A stretch of DNA of 64,000 bases from Schistosoma haematobium (GCF_000699445.3 NC_067196.1:85860364-85924363), one strand, 5' to 3'. Counted from the stretch's first letter, positions 1 to 9,826 are shown. Translations and numbers: made by a program. Notes: generated by a model from the letters alone, not told the origin.

Positions 1-294
1 ATGTGAGCGTATGTGTGTGCATTGATTATCCTACTCATAACATGTCTGTAGTTTATTTTTGGCTGACAATAAATATTGAATCTCGCTTGATCAGATCGAG
101 TTGACTCCCTCACTTTCTCCGCATCGCTTCGTTTTCCGTTTTTCCACCATTGGACGACATCCTCCGCTTATTGTTGTGAATGTCTGACTGGATTAATGAA
201 TGCTTGTAATAAATTTCTCTAATACAATCAATATTTGGCTTCTTATAACCGCCGTCACACAAACGAAGTTAGCCGACATAATATACAGAGTTAA
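1..294. other. No gene recognised; possible LTR remnant
   Basis: No coding region is seen. Pyrimidine-rich sequence with an AATAAA-like run near 70 and a second one near 208 resembles the end of a retroelement LTR, but no partner copy or target duplication is visible, so this is only a guess. Confidence 0.25.
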
Positions 295-490
295 ATGGAA
301 GATTTATATTGATAGCATATTCATACGTCCAGCCAAACTGGGATCAGATCAACAGACTGCAAAAAGCCAACATTAAAGCCAGAACTTTCAATGCGAACGT
401 AAAGACAGTTTTATTGTAGGGAGCTAAAACTTGGCGAACTATTACAACTACCCCCAAAAATTTAAAGATATTTATAGACAACTTGAATAA
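295..490 (+). mobile_element. RTE-type retrotransposon fragment (RT C-terminal region)
   Basis: The stretch reading AATGCGAACGTAAAGACAG near 390 matches the copy at 44190 (AATACGAACGTCAAGACAG), which encodes the NVKTVLLY motif downstream of the reverse transcriptase in RTE elements. It is short, broken by stops and flanked by unrelated AT-rich DNA. Confidence 0.6.
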
Positions 491-714
491 TGAAAGAACG
501 TATATCGTAGCAGAATAACATGAATCTATTTATTTCGTGGATTATACTCATCTGCTTACAACCTAAAGTCATAGTGTTAATCGTTAAAACAAATGTACAT
601 ACTTTGTCAGAAAAGCCTAGAATAAACTGAGTTAAAATGTAAAGATAGAATAATATCCAGAGGCCATGATACGGAAGAAGTGAAATTGCCTAAGCGATCT
701 TTTATAGCTCATAT

Positions 715-1225
715 ATATATCCCCCCAAATACCCTGGTACGGCCAGGGGTTGGGGGAGTCCGCTCTCCCTCAATAAATGCTCTCACATGGCCACGCGTAT
801 AGCCACTGTTAGGGAAGTCCTGCTTACTGCCTCCTTGTAGAAGTGTTGTTTACGAAATTGAGAGGACGAAAAACGAATATCCGGCGCTTTTACTGGGTTG
901 ATGGACATGGAGGATCCAACTAGGGGAATAGGAAAACCCTTATTCCAAATCAATGGTGCATATGGATTCCAAAAGCCTGAGGGAACAAATGGCATATGAA
1001 CCTATTATTGGTCACCACTATTATTGGCTACCATGGGACTGAATCTCCTGACGTTTCTCTGCTGCCTTGTAGGTTAGATCTTTAGGTCAAAGGCTCTGGG
1101 TGTGGCCTCCTAAGAAAACCACTTGGTTCGGTATGAGCACCCACATACAAATCAAGTGGCTTGTGTGGCGCTTATGTATTCGGTTCCTCTTTGCATCAAC
1201 TTTTATATATATATATATATATTCC
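715..1225 (+). repeat. Interspersed retroposon family R1, diverged copy
   Basis: This is one of four copies in the window (others at 16086-16575, 25526-26013 and, inverted, 26830-27216). Shared landmarks are CTCTCACATGGCCACGCGTA, a GAGAGGACGAAAA block, CCTTTAGGTCAAAGG-like sequence, and a 3' end reading GTGTGGCGC followed by T/A-rich microsatellite. The 3' end is the one also found on RTE copies in this window, which suggests mobilisation by an RTE element. It has no intact ORF; the small frames shared between copies are not a recognised protein. Confidence 0.7.
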
Positions 1226-1629
1226 AGAAGAATATGGAAATACAATTTTCTTCTCAAAAAAGAGGATAGATTATATGGTATAGGATAGTTGAATAAAGAT
1301 CATAAGAATTAAGATACTAGAATTTTGATTAAAGTTTGCAAAAAACAAAGAGAACAAAGTTTTACGTAATAACTTTATGAAGAAAAGGTCACCAGGGTAA
1401 AACAAGATTTATAACTGTTTGTTTTTCGATACAGAAATTATGCTTCAATTTTTTTATTGCAACAGCCTCCTCGATGAGCAACAGTTTGAAATTATTTTGT
1501 TTTTTGATTAATTTGAAAGATTTCACAACTTGAACAACATGTCTACTACCGAACAAATGAAGAGCAATTGCTTTGATGAAAACTTTCTGTCCGTTTAGTC
1601 TCAACTTTGTGAAATATATAGTAGTGTGA
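1226..1629. other. Intergenic, nothing recognised
   Basis: AT-rich DNA with no motif, repeat partner or plausible exon. Confidence 0.4.
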
Positions 1630-2130
1630 TGCATCTGTAGTTCTTACATTTGCTCAGATCCCGTTTCCTTAGTATCTTGATGAGACATCCTTATATCCAG
1701 TCTGTCGGCACTTGTTCTTACTCCCAAACCTTTCATCATAGCATCAGAGCAATTCCTTATATGTGAGGAATATCTTCATGACCAGAGTACAGCAGCACCT
1801 CTCCCGAATTTGTTTTTTTCTGTCCAGCTTGCGTCGAATGGGTTTCACTTCTTCCTAGCACCATAAAATTGTATGTCCTCATTTCCACAGCTGTTTGGTT
1901 GGTCCTTTCGGTCTTTAACATTTTCCGAACATTTTATGTGCCTATATTAATTTTTGCTTTGATTGTTCGTGACTTCTCAAGAATTTGGGCTTTCATCATG
2001 AGGCGTCTTCCGAATGAAAATCCTTCAACATAAAGTGTAAAGTCTAAATGGCTTAAATGATATTTCCTGGTTAGCAATTCTCTAGAAAGGTTGTTTTCCA
2101 CGGCATGGGGTTGCTGACCTCATGTCCAAA
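1630..2130 (-). mobile_element. RTE-type retrotransposon fragment (endonuclease and RT pieces)
   Basis: On the minus strand, fragments read GT-NVR followed by a SETHSTQAGQ-type motif (about 1980-1830). This matches the start of an apurinic-type endonuclease domain of RTE elements. Near 1690-1640 a KRDLSKCKNYR motif of the reverse transcriptase N-terminal region follows. The two pieces are far apart in an intact element, so a large internal deletion is inferred. Many stops and frameshifts. Confidence 0.6.
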
Positions 2131-2487
2131 CATTTTCCTTTACCCTGTGCTTGGGACAGGCCCTAGAGGAACCACATGCGGAGTTACAGCAAGCAGTAGT
2201 TTAGTATGAAATCTGATGTCAATCAACTCACAAAAAAATAATCTAGATTAATTTCCTAATCACACATCAACATGAATATTAAGTTACAATCAAGATGTAA
2301 CTGCGCTAAAAGTGGAGGAGAATGGAGGAAAAGAATAAATGGGTAATTGGTCATAAATAAGCAATCGTAAAATGTATTGAAATGTGTAACGGATCTACTG
2401 GAAGCTTACAATAAGGAAAATATAGAATTATAACATTTATAAGTTATACAATTTCGTGGATTAGTTGAAGTTAGACATTAACACCGT
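2131..2487. other. Intergenic, nothing recognised
   Basis: AT-rich DNA with no recognisable coding or structural signal. Confidence 0.35.
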
Positions 2488-2695
2488 CGGACGCCGGCTC
2501 AGTGGTCTAGTTGGTTAAGCGCCTGGCGCGAAACTGATAGGTCCTGGGCTCGAACCCCGCGTGGCGGGGTCGTGGACGTGCACTGCTGAGTCCCACAGTA
2601 GGACGAAACGGCCTTCTTGTGTTTCCAGGTTTTCCATGGTGGTCTGGCTTCAATTGACTCATGATCTCAACTGTTGAAATAAAAATACTTATCAA
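2488..2695 (+). mobile_element. tRNA-headed SINE with hammerhead-like segment (family S1)
   Basis: A tRNA-like head carries an A-box (GTCTAGTTGGTTAAGCGCC, about 2505) and a B-box (GGGCTCGAACCCC, about 2546). It is followed by a hammerhead-like segment at 2584-2615 and a shared 3' body ending in TTGACTCATGATC. Compared with the copy at 4520-4565, the segment has lost two bases in the core (CTGCTGAGTCC) and the GTC cleavage triplet reads TTC, so it should be inactive. The tRNA-like head is part of the SINE; I do not call a tRNA gene. Confidence 0.8.
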
Positions 2696-2897
2696 TAATA
2701 ACTAGTAAACTAGTCCCCAAAGTAAAACACTTTTCAATATCCACTCAACCATAACCAAATGATTTTTTTCCTGCTAAGCGTTTTTTTCTATTAACTTTCT
2801 TTTTAATGAAATGACGTTGCTAACCTCATACCTAACACGCTTTCTTTTCTCTGGTTTAAAAATGGTAATAACTCTAGAAAGGTCCCAGACGTAGTTT

Positions 2898-2990
2898 TAA
2901 CTAAGATGGTAGTTGGATGTAGTCAACAGTCGATTTGCACTAAGAAAAAACTTGGCACACCATGACATTGATCACCATCCAGAGTTACTC
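2898..2990 (+). repeat. End fragment of the Smα-like SINE family (S2)
   Basis: AAGATGGTAGTTGGATGTAG with TCAACAG, then TTTGCACTAAGAA and ATTGATCACCATCC, matches the ends and flank of the copy at 5022-5345. Only this edge is kept. Confidence 0.5.
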
Positions 2991-3059
2991 GGTAAAATAG
3001 GAAAACCAAATAGTAAATCGTTAATTTACAAAATATCATTCCGTCATATCAAACCGGAC

Positions 3060-3205
3060 TATTGCTGTTGTGATCATGCGTTTTCTTACAAATTGCATTG
3101 CATTCCCGCTCTTTTTTTGTTGATCTTTCCCCATCTTCTACTGCCAGACATTACGTTCTTTAACTCGCGTCATATACTACTTATATCAATATAAGTAGCA
3201 CACAC
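3060..3205 (-). repeat. Repeat with terminal palindrome, copy 1
   Basis: The interval matches 46863-46990 in inverted orientation. Shared blocks are a palindromic end at 3177-3198 (CTACTTATAT, two-base spacer, ATATAAGTAG), CGCGTCATATACTACTT, and CATCTTCTACTGCCAGACATTAC. Family unknown. Confidence 0.55.
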
Positions 3206-3789
3206 ACCAAAGTACTATCATTTCATTTTAAAACTTAATATCAAATATTAGTAAATAAATGAAAAAAAGTATTAAAATTTCATTTCTAAAATAAAATTAA
3301 AAAAAAAACAAACCTACTTTCAATGTTTTTGAATTTGCCACTGAATAGTTTGGTTGTTTAAAACAAGTAAAGATCTTTGTTATAGTTTTAATAAACATCA
3401 TTATTTCCTTCTCATCAAATTGAAATATTTAATGTATTCTAATTTATATAAACAAATCTGAAGTGTCATTATTGTTTCCGTTTGTTTTTCTACTGTACTG
3501 AACCAAAAAACAAAACAAAAAACAACAGAATTGATTCCACATTTGTAAACATAATTGTTACTGTCGACTTTTGAAAAATTGACATAACTATACTATTTGA
3601 TTGCTTTAAACAAATACTGTTTTGACCGAATGAATGACTAATGATAAGTTAGAGAGGTTTTCCAAAATGGAAAAACAAACAAACACGAAATGACAAAAAA
3701 TAATGATGATTACTTTATTCATACCTTGAATACCATAAGAAATCACTTGGTTTCTGAATGTGCTAAATTATTTTTGAATAAAATTTTTT
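3206..3789. other. Intergenic, nothing recognised
   Basis: Very AT-rich with poly-A and poly-T runs; no coding potential seen. Confidence 0.4.
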
Positions 3790-3990
3790 TTTAAGAGTTG
3801 AGATCATGAGACCACTATGGTAAACCTGGAAGCACTGGTGTTAATGTCTAACTTCAACTAATTCACGAAATTGAGCGACACATTCATTATTGTCATCAGT
3901 GAGTTACTACCTCACAACACAACCGGGTGAACTTCATTTTAATCAATACATATTTGTGATAGTCAAATGTTTGATTAGTTTAACGACAAG
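3790..3990 (-). mobile_element. S1 SINE fragment with internal deletion
   Basis: GAGATCATGAGACCACTATGG and AACCTGGAAGCACTGG match the 3' body of S1, then the sequence jumps to the TGTTAATGTCTAACTTCAA segment that flanks the copy at 4083. The tRNA head and hammerhead segment are missing. Confidence 0.6.
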
Positions 3991-4082
3991 AAAAAACAAT
4001 TATGACATAAGATCACTAAAATTGAGTAGCAGCTTAAATCAAATCATAAAGTAAAAAAAATACTTAAACAACATTACACTGG

Positions 4083-4262
4083 TTGAAACCATGAGTCAAT
4101 TGAAGCTAGACCACCATGGGAAACCTGGAAGCACTGGACGGCCGTTTCGTCCTATTGCGGGACTCTTCAGTAGCACGCATCCACGATCCCGCACCCCGTG
4201 AGATTCGAACCCAGGACCTGTCAGTCTCGCGCCAGCCGCTTAACCAACTAGACTACTGAGCC
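4083..4262 (-). mobile_element. tRNA-headed SINE (S1), full-length copy
   Basis: Read on the minus strand it starts CCGGCTCAGTAGTCTAGTTGG (A-box), has a consensus B-box (GGTTCGAATC, about 4213-4204), then a hammerhead segment, then the family 3' body. The hammerhead core reads CTGAAGA, stem II GTCC/GGAC, GAAA, and a GTC cleavage triplet. All core positions are acceptable because position 7 is variable in hammerheads, but stem I is poorly paired (upstream GTGCTA against downstream CAGTGC). It lies head-to-head with the copy at 4486-4640. Confidence 0.8.
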
Positions 4263-4485
4263 GGCGTCCAACGGTGTTAATGTCTAACTTCAAACAGTCC
4301 ACGAAGTTGCGCCACCGTACACCATTGTCTTCAGTGAGTTGATACCTCGCAACAGACCTGGTTGAACTTCACTGGTAACGACTTCTCACTAGAACTCCAG
4401 GAGTATCTCCTGAAGTCAGTCACTAGTGAGCAGGTGATTATTATTATCAGAAGGAGTTTTGTGAAGGTTCTAGAAATTTCACTCG

Positions 4486-4640
4486 GTTCGAATCTCGCGG
4501 GGTGCGGGATCGTGGATGCGCACTGCTGAGGAGTCCCATACTAGGACGAAACGGCCGTCCAGTGCTTCCAGGTTTTCCATGGTGGTCTAGCTTCAATTGA
4601 CTCACGATTTCAAACAGTGAAATTTCCAAAATCTCCACAA
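4486..4640 (+). mobile_element. tRNA-headed SINE (S1), 5'-truncated copy with complete hammerhead
   Basis: The copy begins near the B-box (GGTTCGAATCTC, about 4483-4494), lacks the A-box, and continues through an intact hammerhead (4520-4565) into the body CCAGGTTTTCCATGGTGG and TTGACTCACGAT. The loss of the A-box suggests it is not transcribed from its own Pol III promoter. Confidence 0.8.
4520..4565 (+). ncRNA. Hammerhead ribozyme, sequence complete at all core positions
   Basis: Stem I is GCACTG (4520-4525) paired with CAGTGC (4560-4565), six perfect pairs. The first core strand is CTGAGGA (4526-4532), matching C3-U4-G5-A6-N7-G8-A9. Stem II is GTCC (4533-4536) with GGAC (4544-4547) and a 7-nt loop. 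The second core strand is GAAA (4548-4551). Stem III is the self-complementary ACGGCCGT (4551-4558), and the cleavage triplet GTC is at 4557-4559. The very short stem III is like the known schistosome Smα hammerhead, which has ACG/CGU. Cleavage is predicted after 4559. Activity is inferred only. Confidence 0.75.
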
Positions 4641-5021
4641 AACCTATACTGACTTAAACTATAGTCAATTGATAATATAAAATTTCAGTATCTAATTAAA
4701 TCATCTCTTGTAAAACAGAAATAATAAACATTCCCTTTATAAATCTATTTATGAGAAAACATTCTAAAAATCTCATTATCCCACGTTCTTAGCAACATTT
4801 TAGATTTATCTAAACTCAAACTGTTCTATTGTCAAATCTTGTAGTAGCTATGATTATTATGAATGTAAAATACTTGTTATCAAACATTATTGGTATTCTT
4901 GTAGGCAAACCTTATAGAAATTAAGATCTTGATAACTTCAGAATTTCTTCGACAGATTAACTTTTGATATAGCTTCTTGTTTATCGAAATTAATATTAGT
5001 TATGATAAATAACATGTTCTA

Positions 5022-5226
5022 ATAAGATGGTGGTTGAAGATTGTCAACAGGAAACCCTAAACTCAGTGGCAACGTCTCTGACTGTGAAGCTGGGTGACAC
5101 GGGATTGAATTTGTCAGGGAGCACCAGTTCCCTTAAGATTACAGGTACATCTTGCTGACAAGTGCCAAATAGCACGAAACTCGGGTCCAGGGTTTCCTGT
5201 TGACTACCTCTAACCACCATTTTATC
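5022..5226 (+). mobile_element. Smα-like SINE (S2) with inverted end sequences
   Basis: The ends are imperfect inverted repeats: AAGATGGTGGTTGAAG with GTCAACAGGAAACCCT on the left, and the same read from the minus strand at 5223-5190. Inside, CTCAGTGGCAACGTC and GACACGGGATTGAATTT look like degenerate tRNA A- and B-boxes, followed by a hammerhead-like segment at 5144-5197. This order (Pol III head, then hammerhead) is that of the published schistosome Smα retroposon. A related copy is at 50712-50880. Confidence 0.65.
5144..5197 (+). ncRNA. Hammerhead ribozyme relic (one core change)
   Basis: Core strand CTGACAA (5155-5161), stem II GTGC/GCAC (5162-5165 and 5172-5175) around a CAAATA loop, GAAA (5176-5179), a short stem III ACT/GGT and GTC at 5185-5187 are all present. 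Stem I CTTG/CAGG pairs with one wobble. The invariant G8 is A, which should abolish cleavage. Confidence 0.6.
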
Positions 5227-5525
5227 TCAACATAGTGCACGCAAAAACGAGTCACCTAGACTAGTGGCCACATTGTAACTTGGTCGATAGCACTCGGTTT
5301 GCACTAAGAAGGAATTGATACACGTGATACTGATCACCACCCAATGATCAATCAATTGTCAACATGTCCTAATACAAATTCGGTATTTCAATCTTACAAG
5401 ATTATTACCTATTTATGAGAGTTTATATTTTTGTGTTGTTGAATTTAAGGACCGGAATAGATCAGTCTTAATTGGCATAGGCGCATCCTCAAAAGACTTC
5501 CTCGAAGCCATCCTTTCACAGCAAG

Positions 5526-5575
5526 CAGTAAAATCCATGTTGTATTTTGTCCTACTTGGGACTCATTAGCTGAAG
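5526..5575 (-). ncRNA. Hammerhead ribozyme relic, degenerate
   Basis: The minus strand reads CTAATGA, GTCC CAAGTA GGAC, then AAAA in place of GAAA. The layout is that of Smα hammerheads, but G5 and G12 are mutated, so it should be inactive. It is flanked by AT-rich DNA without a clear SINE head. Confidence 0.5.
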
Positions 5576-6097
5576 TAAACTGGGCCTCAGTGTTAATACA
5601 CATACTGAAATTTGAACCTAGTAAAAATCAATTCACTGAATTTAATGACTTTATAGATGGATATAATCTTTACATTAGACCGTTTTGTATCTATGAATTC
5701 TGAAGTTGTTAGGGATGTTAGATCCCTAGAACTCACTTGGTAAATGCCTTAATTTTATTTTGGAAATTTAAATTTCCTTGTTTTTGCGCCAAGAGCGCAC
5801 TTTCCACCTTCATGTCGTATTTCCCATTTGGGAGAATCTTTAACTCTATTAGTCCGTTGTGTATGTTTAGTACATTATTTTTACAACGCTTCCCAAGGAC
5901 AGTTTTATACTGTATATATACGTTTGATTAGTGTCTGTTATCATTCGCTCGTTTTCGGCTGTTCGCAGAATATAATTCCTCATTCCAAGCTTGGATTTCT
6001 TCCTCTAGTTAGCGGGGCTGGGACACATCAAATAGCTAGCTTATTGGTTTTTGGTCACTGAGGGTTGTTCCGTTAGCAGTCTAAGTGAAGTCGTAAC

Positions 6098-6920
6098 TCT
6101 TATATCCGGGCGAAGATTAAATCACGAGTAACTCCTGAGACATATTGCAAACGGGACATAGACTGGATTAAAGCATGCTCAGTGCATGATTGCTTCGGTG
6201 CACGCTGATTGGCGTTAGTCAGTACTTAATGAACACTCTAGAAATCTCATGTGGAAAACTATAAATATACTAACGCTTTCCCTATTGCTTCTTACTTCCA
6301 TCTAACCTTGTTATTTGAAATATAATCTCTTTCCTGTTCAACCGTGTTCTGATTTGGGGACTTGTCGAGTGAATCGGTGTCCAAGACTACTAAGCAATAG
6401 GAATAGCTGGGCCATAACTGTAAAAAAGAGATTATAACACATATTAATTGACTAATATTATCTATATATTCTTATGGTGTAACTATTCAATAATTAGATT
6501 ATGTATATTTATATTCCTCTTATTATAAGCTTTATTTTTACTTATAATTTATTATTGTACGATTTACGGTTCTTAAGCTATGTTCAGTTTATTGACTACT
6601 GCCTCCCACGTTCAAAGCCACATTTGGCCAAATATTGTACATATCGTTATTTCCTATTTTATGGTGCGTTGTGGTCTGTCTGATTGATATATAAACCCAG
6701 TATATGTGAAATAAATGATTCGATTCGATTCATATTGCAGAAGCTGGTATTGGTGTTCTGGACTCAAGTGGACGGGCTAGGCGAACATAGGACCAATAAG
6801 GACGCTAGGCTGCCCATACCGGTCGAACGTCATTGGTTTGGCACAGTGCTAAGATTGTATACATCGTATTTTGATTGGTGGATAGATCACGTGATAAAAG
6901 CCGGACATAAAATCATAACA
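6098..6920 (+). mobile_element. Solo LTR of the 8161-10355 family, with extra inserted sequence
   Basis: The start TTATATCCGGGCGAAGATTAAA and the end ATCATAACA match the ends of the young LTR element on the other strand, and so do internal blocks such as TATTCCTCTTATTATAAGCTTTATTTT and TATATAAACCCAGTATATG. A perfect 5-bp target duplication GTAAC lies at 6093-6097 and 6921-6925. It is 823 bp against 529 bp for the young LTRs; much of the excess lies around 6140-6420. No internal region is present. Confidence 0.8.
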
Positions 6921-7045
6921 GTAACGACTCCAAACTTAGCAGAAATGAAATTGTAAAAACTTCTGCTGAATAGTGTATTGTTTCATAGTGAACAAATCAT
7001 CACAATTTAGACCTATTAATCAAACAGTATTAATTTCTTGCAATT

Positions 7046-7260
7046 TTACATTTTCAGAAGGGGTTTTGTGGAGATTTTAGTAATTTCAATAGTTGGAATC
7101 ATGAGCCAATTGAAGCCAGACCGCTATGGAAAACCTGAAAGCATTGGACAGCCATTTCGTCCCAATATGGTACTTCTCAGCAGTGCGCATCCACGACTCA
7201 GCCCCACGAGAGATTCCAACCCCGGACCTATCGGTCTCACGCGCGAGTGCTTAACCATTG
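7046..7260 (-). mobile_element. S1 SINE, near full-length copy
   Basis: ATGAGCCAATTGAAGCCAGAC through CACGCGCGAGTGCTTAACC matches S1 reversed, including A- and B-box-like segments. The hammerhead core has CTGAGAA (G8 to A) but keeps GTC and five of six stem I pairs. It abuts a second copy of the opposite orientation at 7262. Confidence 0.75.
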
Positions 7261-7261
7261 A

Positions 7262-7375
7262 ACCACTGAGGAGTCCCACATTAGGACGAAACGGCTATTT
7301 AGTGCTTTCAGGTTTTCCATGGTGATCTAGCTTCAATTGACTCATGATCACAACTATTAAAATTTTACATTACAT
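7262..7375 (+). mobile_element. S1 SINE, 5'-truncated inverted partner
   Basis: The sequence starts at the hammerhead core CTGAGGAGTCCC (7265) and runs into GGACGAAACGG, TTTTCCATGGTGATCTAGC and TTGACTCATGATC. The GTC cleavage triplet is lost. With 7046-7260 it forms a foldback of SINE sequence. Confidence 0.7.
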
Positions 7376-7683
7376 TAAAAAATTTGATTAACTTTGTCAA
7401 ATAAATTAATTTTTATTTAACTTTAACCAACTTATCAAAATTCACTTGCTCCTATTGTAAGTGTTTTTTTCTTAATTATAACGAATATTCCGTGAGATAC
7501 ATAATGTTGATAAATAAACACAACATTTATTTAATGTGTAAACTCTTATGAGACAAACAGAACTTTATATGGATGTGAATTTGTTTATGTCATTAAACTT
7601 TGTAACAAAACGAACTTAGAAAATAAGGAGAAATAAGAAGACTATAAGTTGAGAAAGAATAATAAGTTGATAAAAGAATTAGA

Positions 7684-7686
<3 letters not shown>

Positions 7687-7718
<32 letters not shown>

Positions 7719-7730
7719 GTAATAATAATA
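7687..7730 (+). repeat. (AAT)n microsatellite
   Basis: About fourteen AAT units with one AGT interruption. Confidence 0.9.
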
Positions 7731-7984
7731 CTATGAATGAATACATCTCCGCAGTTGTAATCTATTGTATGAAGTTTTTTTCAAATCCTCAAAACATTGA
7801 ATTTTTTTTAAGGCTTGCAGTATTGTGCACAAAAGAATTGCGACACTATTCAATAGGAAGACAATAAAATTACAACATGACTGACAAGTAAATTCAAATT
7901 ATCATGTAATATTTATTCTCTAACCTAGAGATATAATAATGGAATCAATTAAATTAGATATGATTGTGGAAATTATTGAATTTT

Positions 7985-8070
7985 ATTAAGATCACTATTC
8001 AGTCTAAGTTAGACAATTATTGAAGATTTGAAAGTATTGAACAGTTGTTTCGTCTTAGTATGGGATTTGA
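7985..8070 (-). mobile_element. S1 SINE fragment
   Basis: AGTCTAAGTTAGACAATTATTG and GTTGTTTCGTCTTAGTATGGGA align with the minus-strand S1 body and hammerhead segment, heavily mutated. Confidence 0.5.
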
Positions 8071-8160
8071 ATATCGTTGGATATCGGGTGAGTGATCTAA
8101 AGGTAGAAGGTTTGTACGCACGATCAAATGATTTGGGCTTGACTCTTGATGATGGTGTGG

Positions 8161-8689
8161 TGTTATGACCTTGGATGTCTGACTTTTCGATCACACGACT
8201 TATCTACCAATCCGAATACGACTTATACGAATCTTCACACTAGGCCAACCAATGACGTTCAACCGGTGTGGGCAGTCTAGCGTCCTTATTGGTCCTATGT
8301 CCTACGAGCCCTTCCACTTGAGTCCAGAACACAATACCAGCTTCCGAATCAGAGCAGATCAGACCAGATCATTTATTTCAGACATACTTGGTTTATATAT
8401 CAATCAGACAAACCGCAACGTACCATAAAATAGGAAATAATATTGTACACAAATAAGCCCAAAAAGTGGCTGTGAATGAGGGAGGCAGTAGTTAATAAAC
8501 TGAACATAACTTAAGGACCGTAAATCGTACAATAATAAATTATAGATCAAAATAAAGCTTATTATAAAAGGAATATAAATATCCATAGTGTAATTGTTGA
8601 GTAGTTATACAATAAGAATATTTATAGAATATTAGTCCATGAATAGTCCTTGGAATTTACCTGTAGTTTAATCTTCACCGGATATAACA
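8161..8689 (-). repeat. 3' LTR of the young element
   Basis: The plus-strand ends are TGTTATGACC and GGATATAACA. It appears identical to 9827-10355. Confidence 0.93.
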
Positions 8690-8703
8690 CCTCCCCTTTT
8701 TTT
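8690..8703 (-). promoter_or_regulatory. Polypurine tract
   Basis: Minus-strand A-run followed by GGGGAGG directly abutting TGTTATATCC of the 3' LTR. This is the expected plus-strand priming site. The same motif, AAAAAGGGGAGG, stands at 18641-18652 before the related LTR. Confidence 0.8.
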
Positions 8704-8767
8704 TTTTTTGAAAATTCCAACTTTAGATTCTGATTAAAAAAAAGAACCATATGTGACTTTAAATTCC

Positions 8768-9646
8768 TCAACATTCTCCTCCTCCTCGAAATAATGTTGG
8801 GTCCTTATGGCTCCAAAATACAACTAGTAGGACTTTATTTAAACCATGTTTCTCGTATTGACTGGAGAAGCCACTAAAAATGACTAGATGATGATGAACG
8901 ACCTTTGACCTGAGTTCATTATTTTCAAATTCATTATGAATCTCGTTAGCAGATAACGAGTCATTAAGAAAGTCAACGTCTAACAGAATTAAATTAGATT
9001 TTTGGCCATCATTCGACTCAGCTGACATATTTCCCTCATTGTTATAAGAAGTTTCATCAAAATCATATGCATTATTCTGAGAATCAATATCTGGCACACT
9101 GTCATTAGAAATGGGATAGGTTGACTCAATATAAAATTCTGTCTTCCGGTGATTTTGAGTAACATCTGGTACAATTTGGTTCATCGTGTTGCTCCAGTTA
9201 TTTTCTGAATACGAGTCACCATAGCTTTCTCGACTAATAGCACGTGGACCACAATTTTGTTCTAGCTGGAGTTTATTTTCAGAGCTGGACAGAACCAGTA
9301 GCGTTTCATTTAATTCTGGACTCTGGGCTTCATCTACAGGATCTGGCTCCTGATCACCTGGTATTTCCACAACTTCATGTGCATTTAGCACAATATTTTC
9401 TTGCTCTGAGCTGGACACGTTACCAATATTACGTTTTGATTCAGGTATAAAAGGATTTGAATCCTCCGCAGGATATGCTTCTGAAATGTCCATTACTGCA
9501 CCATTATCTGCATCATGAATAGATTTCTTATTTTCTGCTTGAATGCAAAGTCTGCCCAAAACTGTTTCAAATAGCTGTTGTTGGAAGGCCAACATCTTCT
9601 GCTGGTGCTGTAATATTAACCGCAACTCTTCGAAAGAAATCGACAT
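8768..9646 (-). CDS. Retroelement ORF, Gag-N-terminal-like fused to a C-terminal tail
   Basis: A 292-residue frame fills the interior of the young LTR element, so it is an element gene, not a host gene. The N-terminus (MSISFEELRLILQHQQKML) is a short helical, glutamine-rich segment of the kind that opens Gag polyproteins of Gypsy-group elements. The middle is acidic and Ser/Asn-rich with no CCHC knuckle. The end (DPTLFRGGGEC) matches the end of a related frame at 18312-18612 (DLTLFRGGG), which also lies just before a polypurine tract and LTR. I infer a deletion derivative joining the two ends of a longer Gag-Pol frame. No enzymatic motif is seen. The start at 9646 is the first ATG after the 5' LTR. 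Confidence 0.7.
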   Translation of the reverse strand: MSISFEELRLILQHQQKMLAFQQQLFETVLGRLCIQAENKKSIHDADNGAVMDISEAYPAEDSNPFIPESKRNIGNVSSSEQENIVLNAHEVVEIPGDQEPDPVDEAQSPELNETLLVLSSSENKLQLEQNCGPRAISRESYGDSYSENNWSNTMNQIVPDVTQNHRKTEFYIESTYPISNDSVPDIDSQNNAYDFDETSYNNEGNMSAESNDGQKSNLILLDVDFLNDSLSANEIHNEFENNELRSKVVHHHLVIFSGFSSQYEKHGLNKVLLVVFWSHKDPTLFRGGGEC

Positions 9647-9826
9647 TTTTTTTTTTTGCCAATAATATTAGCTCCAGAAATCACCGGCAATTATACAGCT
9701 AATTTATTTCCAAAATCTGAGTCACCACTTGTATTATTATTATTTATTTGTTGCCAAATTCCCCGTCGCCAATTGTTATGACCTTGAAGTTGAGGGTTCA
9801 AAACTTTTCTCCACCCCGTCGCCAAT

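Noticed and set aside
2488..2560. tRNA gene
   Set aside because: A- and B-boxes are present, but the acceptor stem does not close and the same sequence recurs with a SINE body, so it is a tRNA-derived head.
8768..9646. Host gene of 292 codons
   Set aside because: It lies exactly between two identical LTRs with a polypurine tract after it, and its end recurs in another copy of the element.
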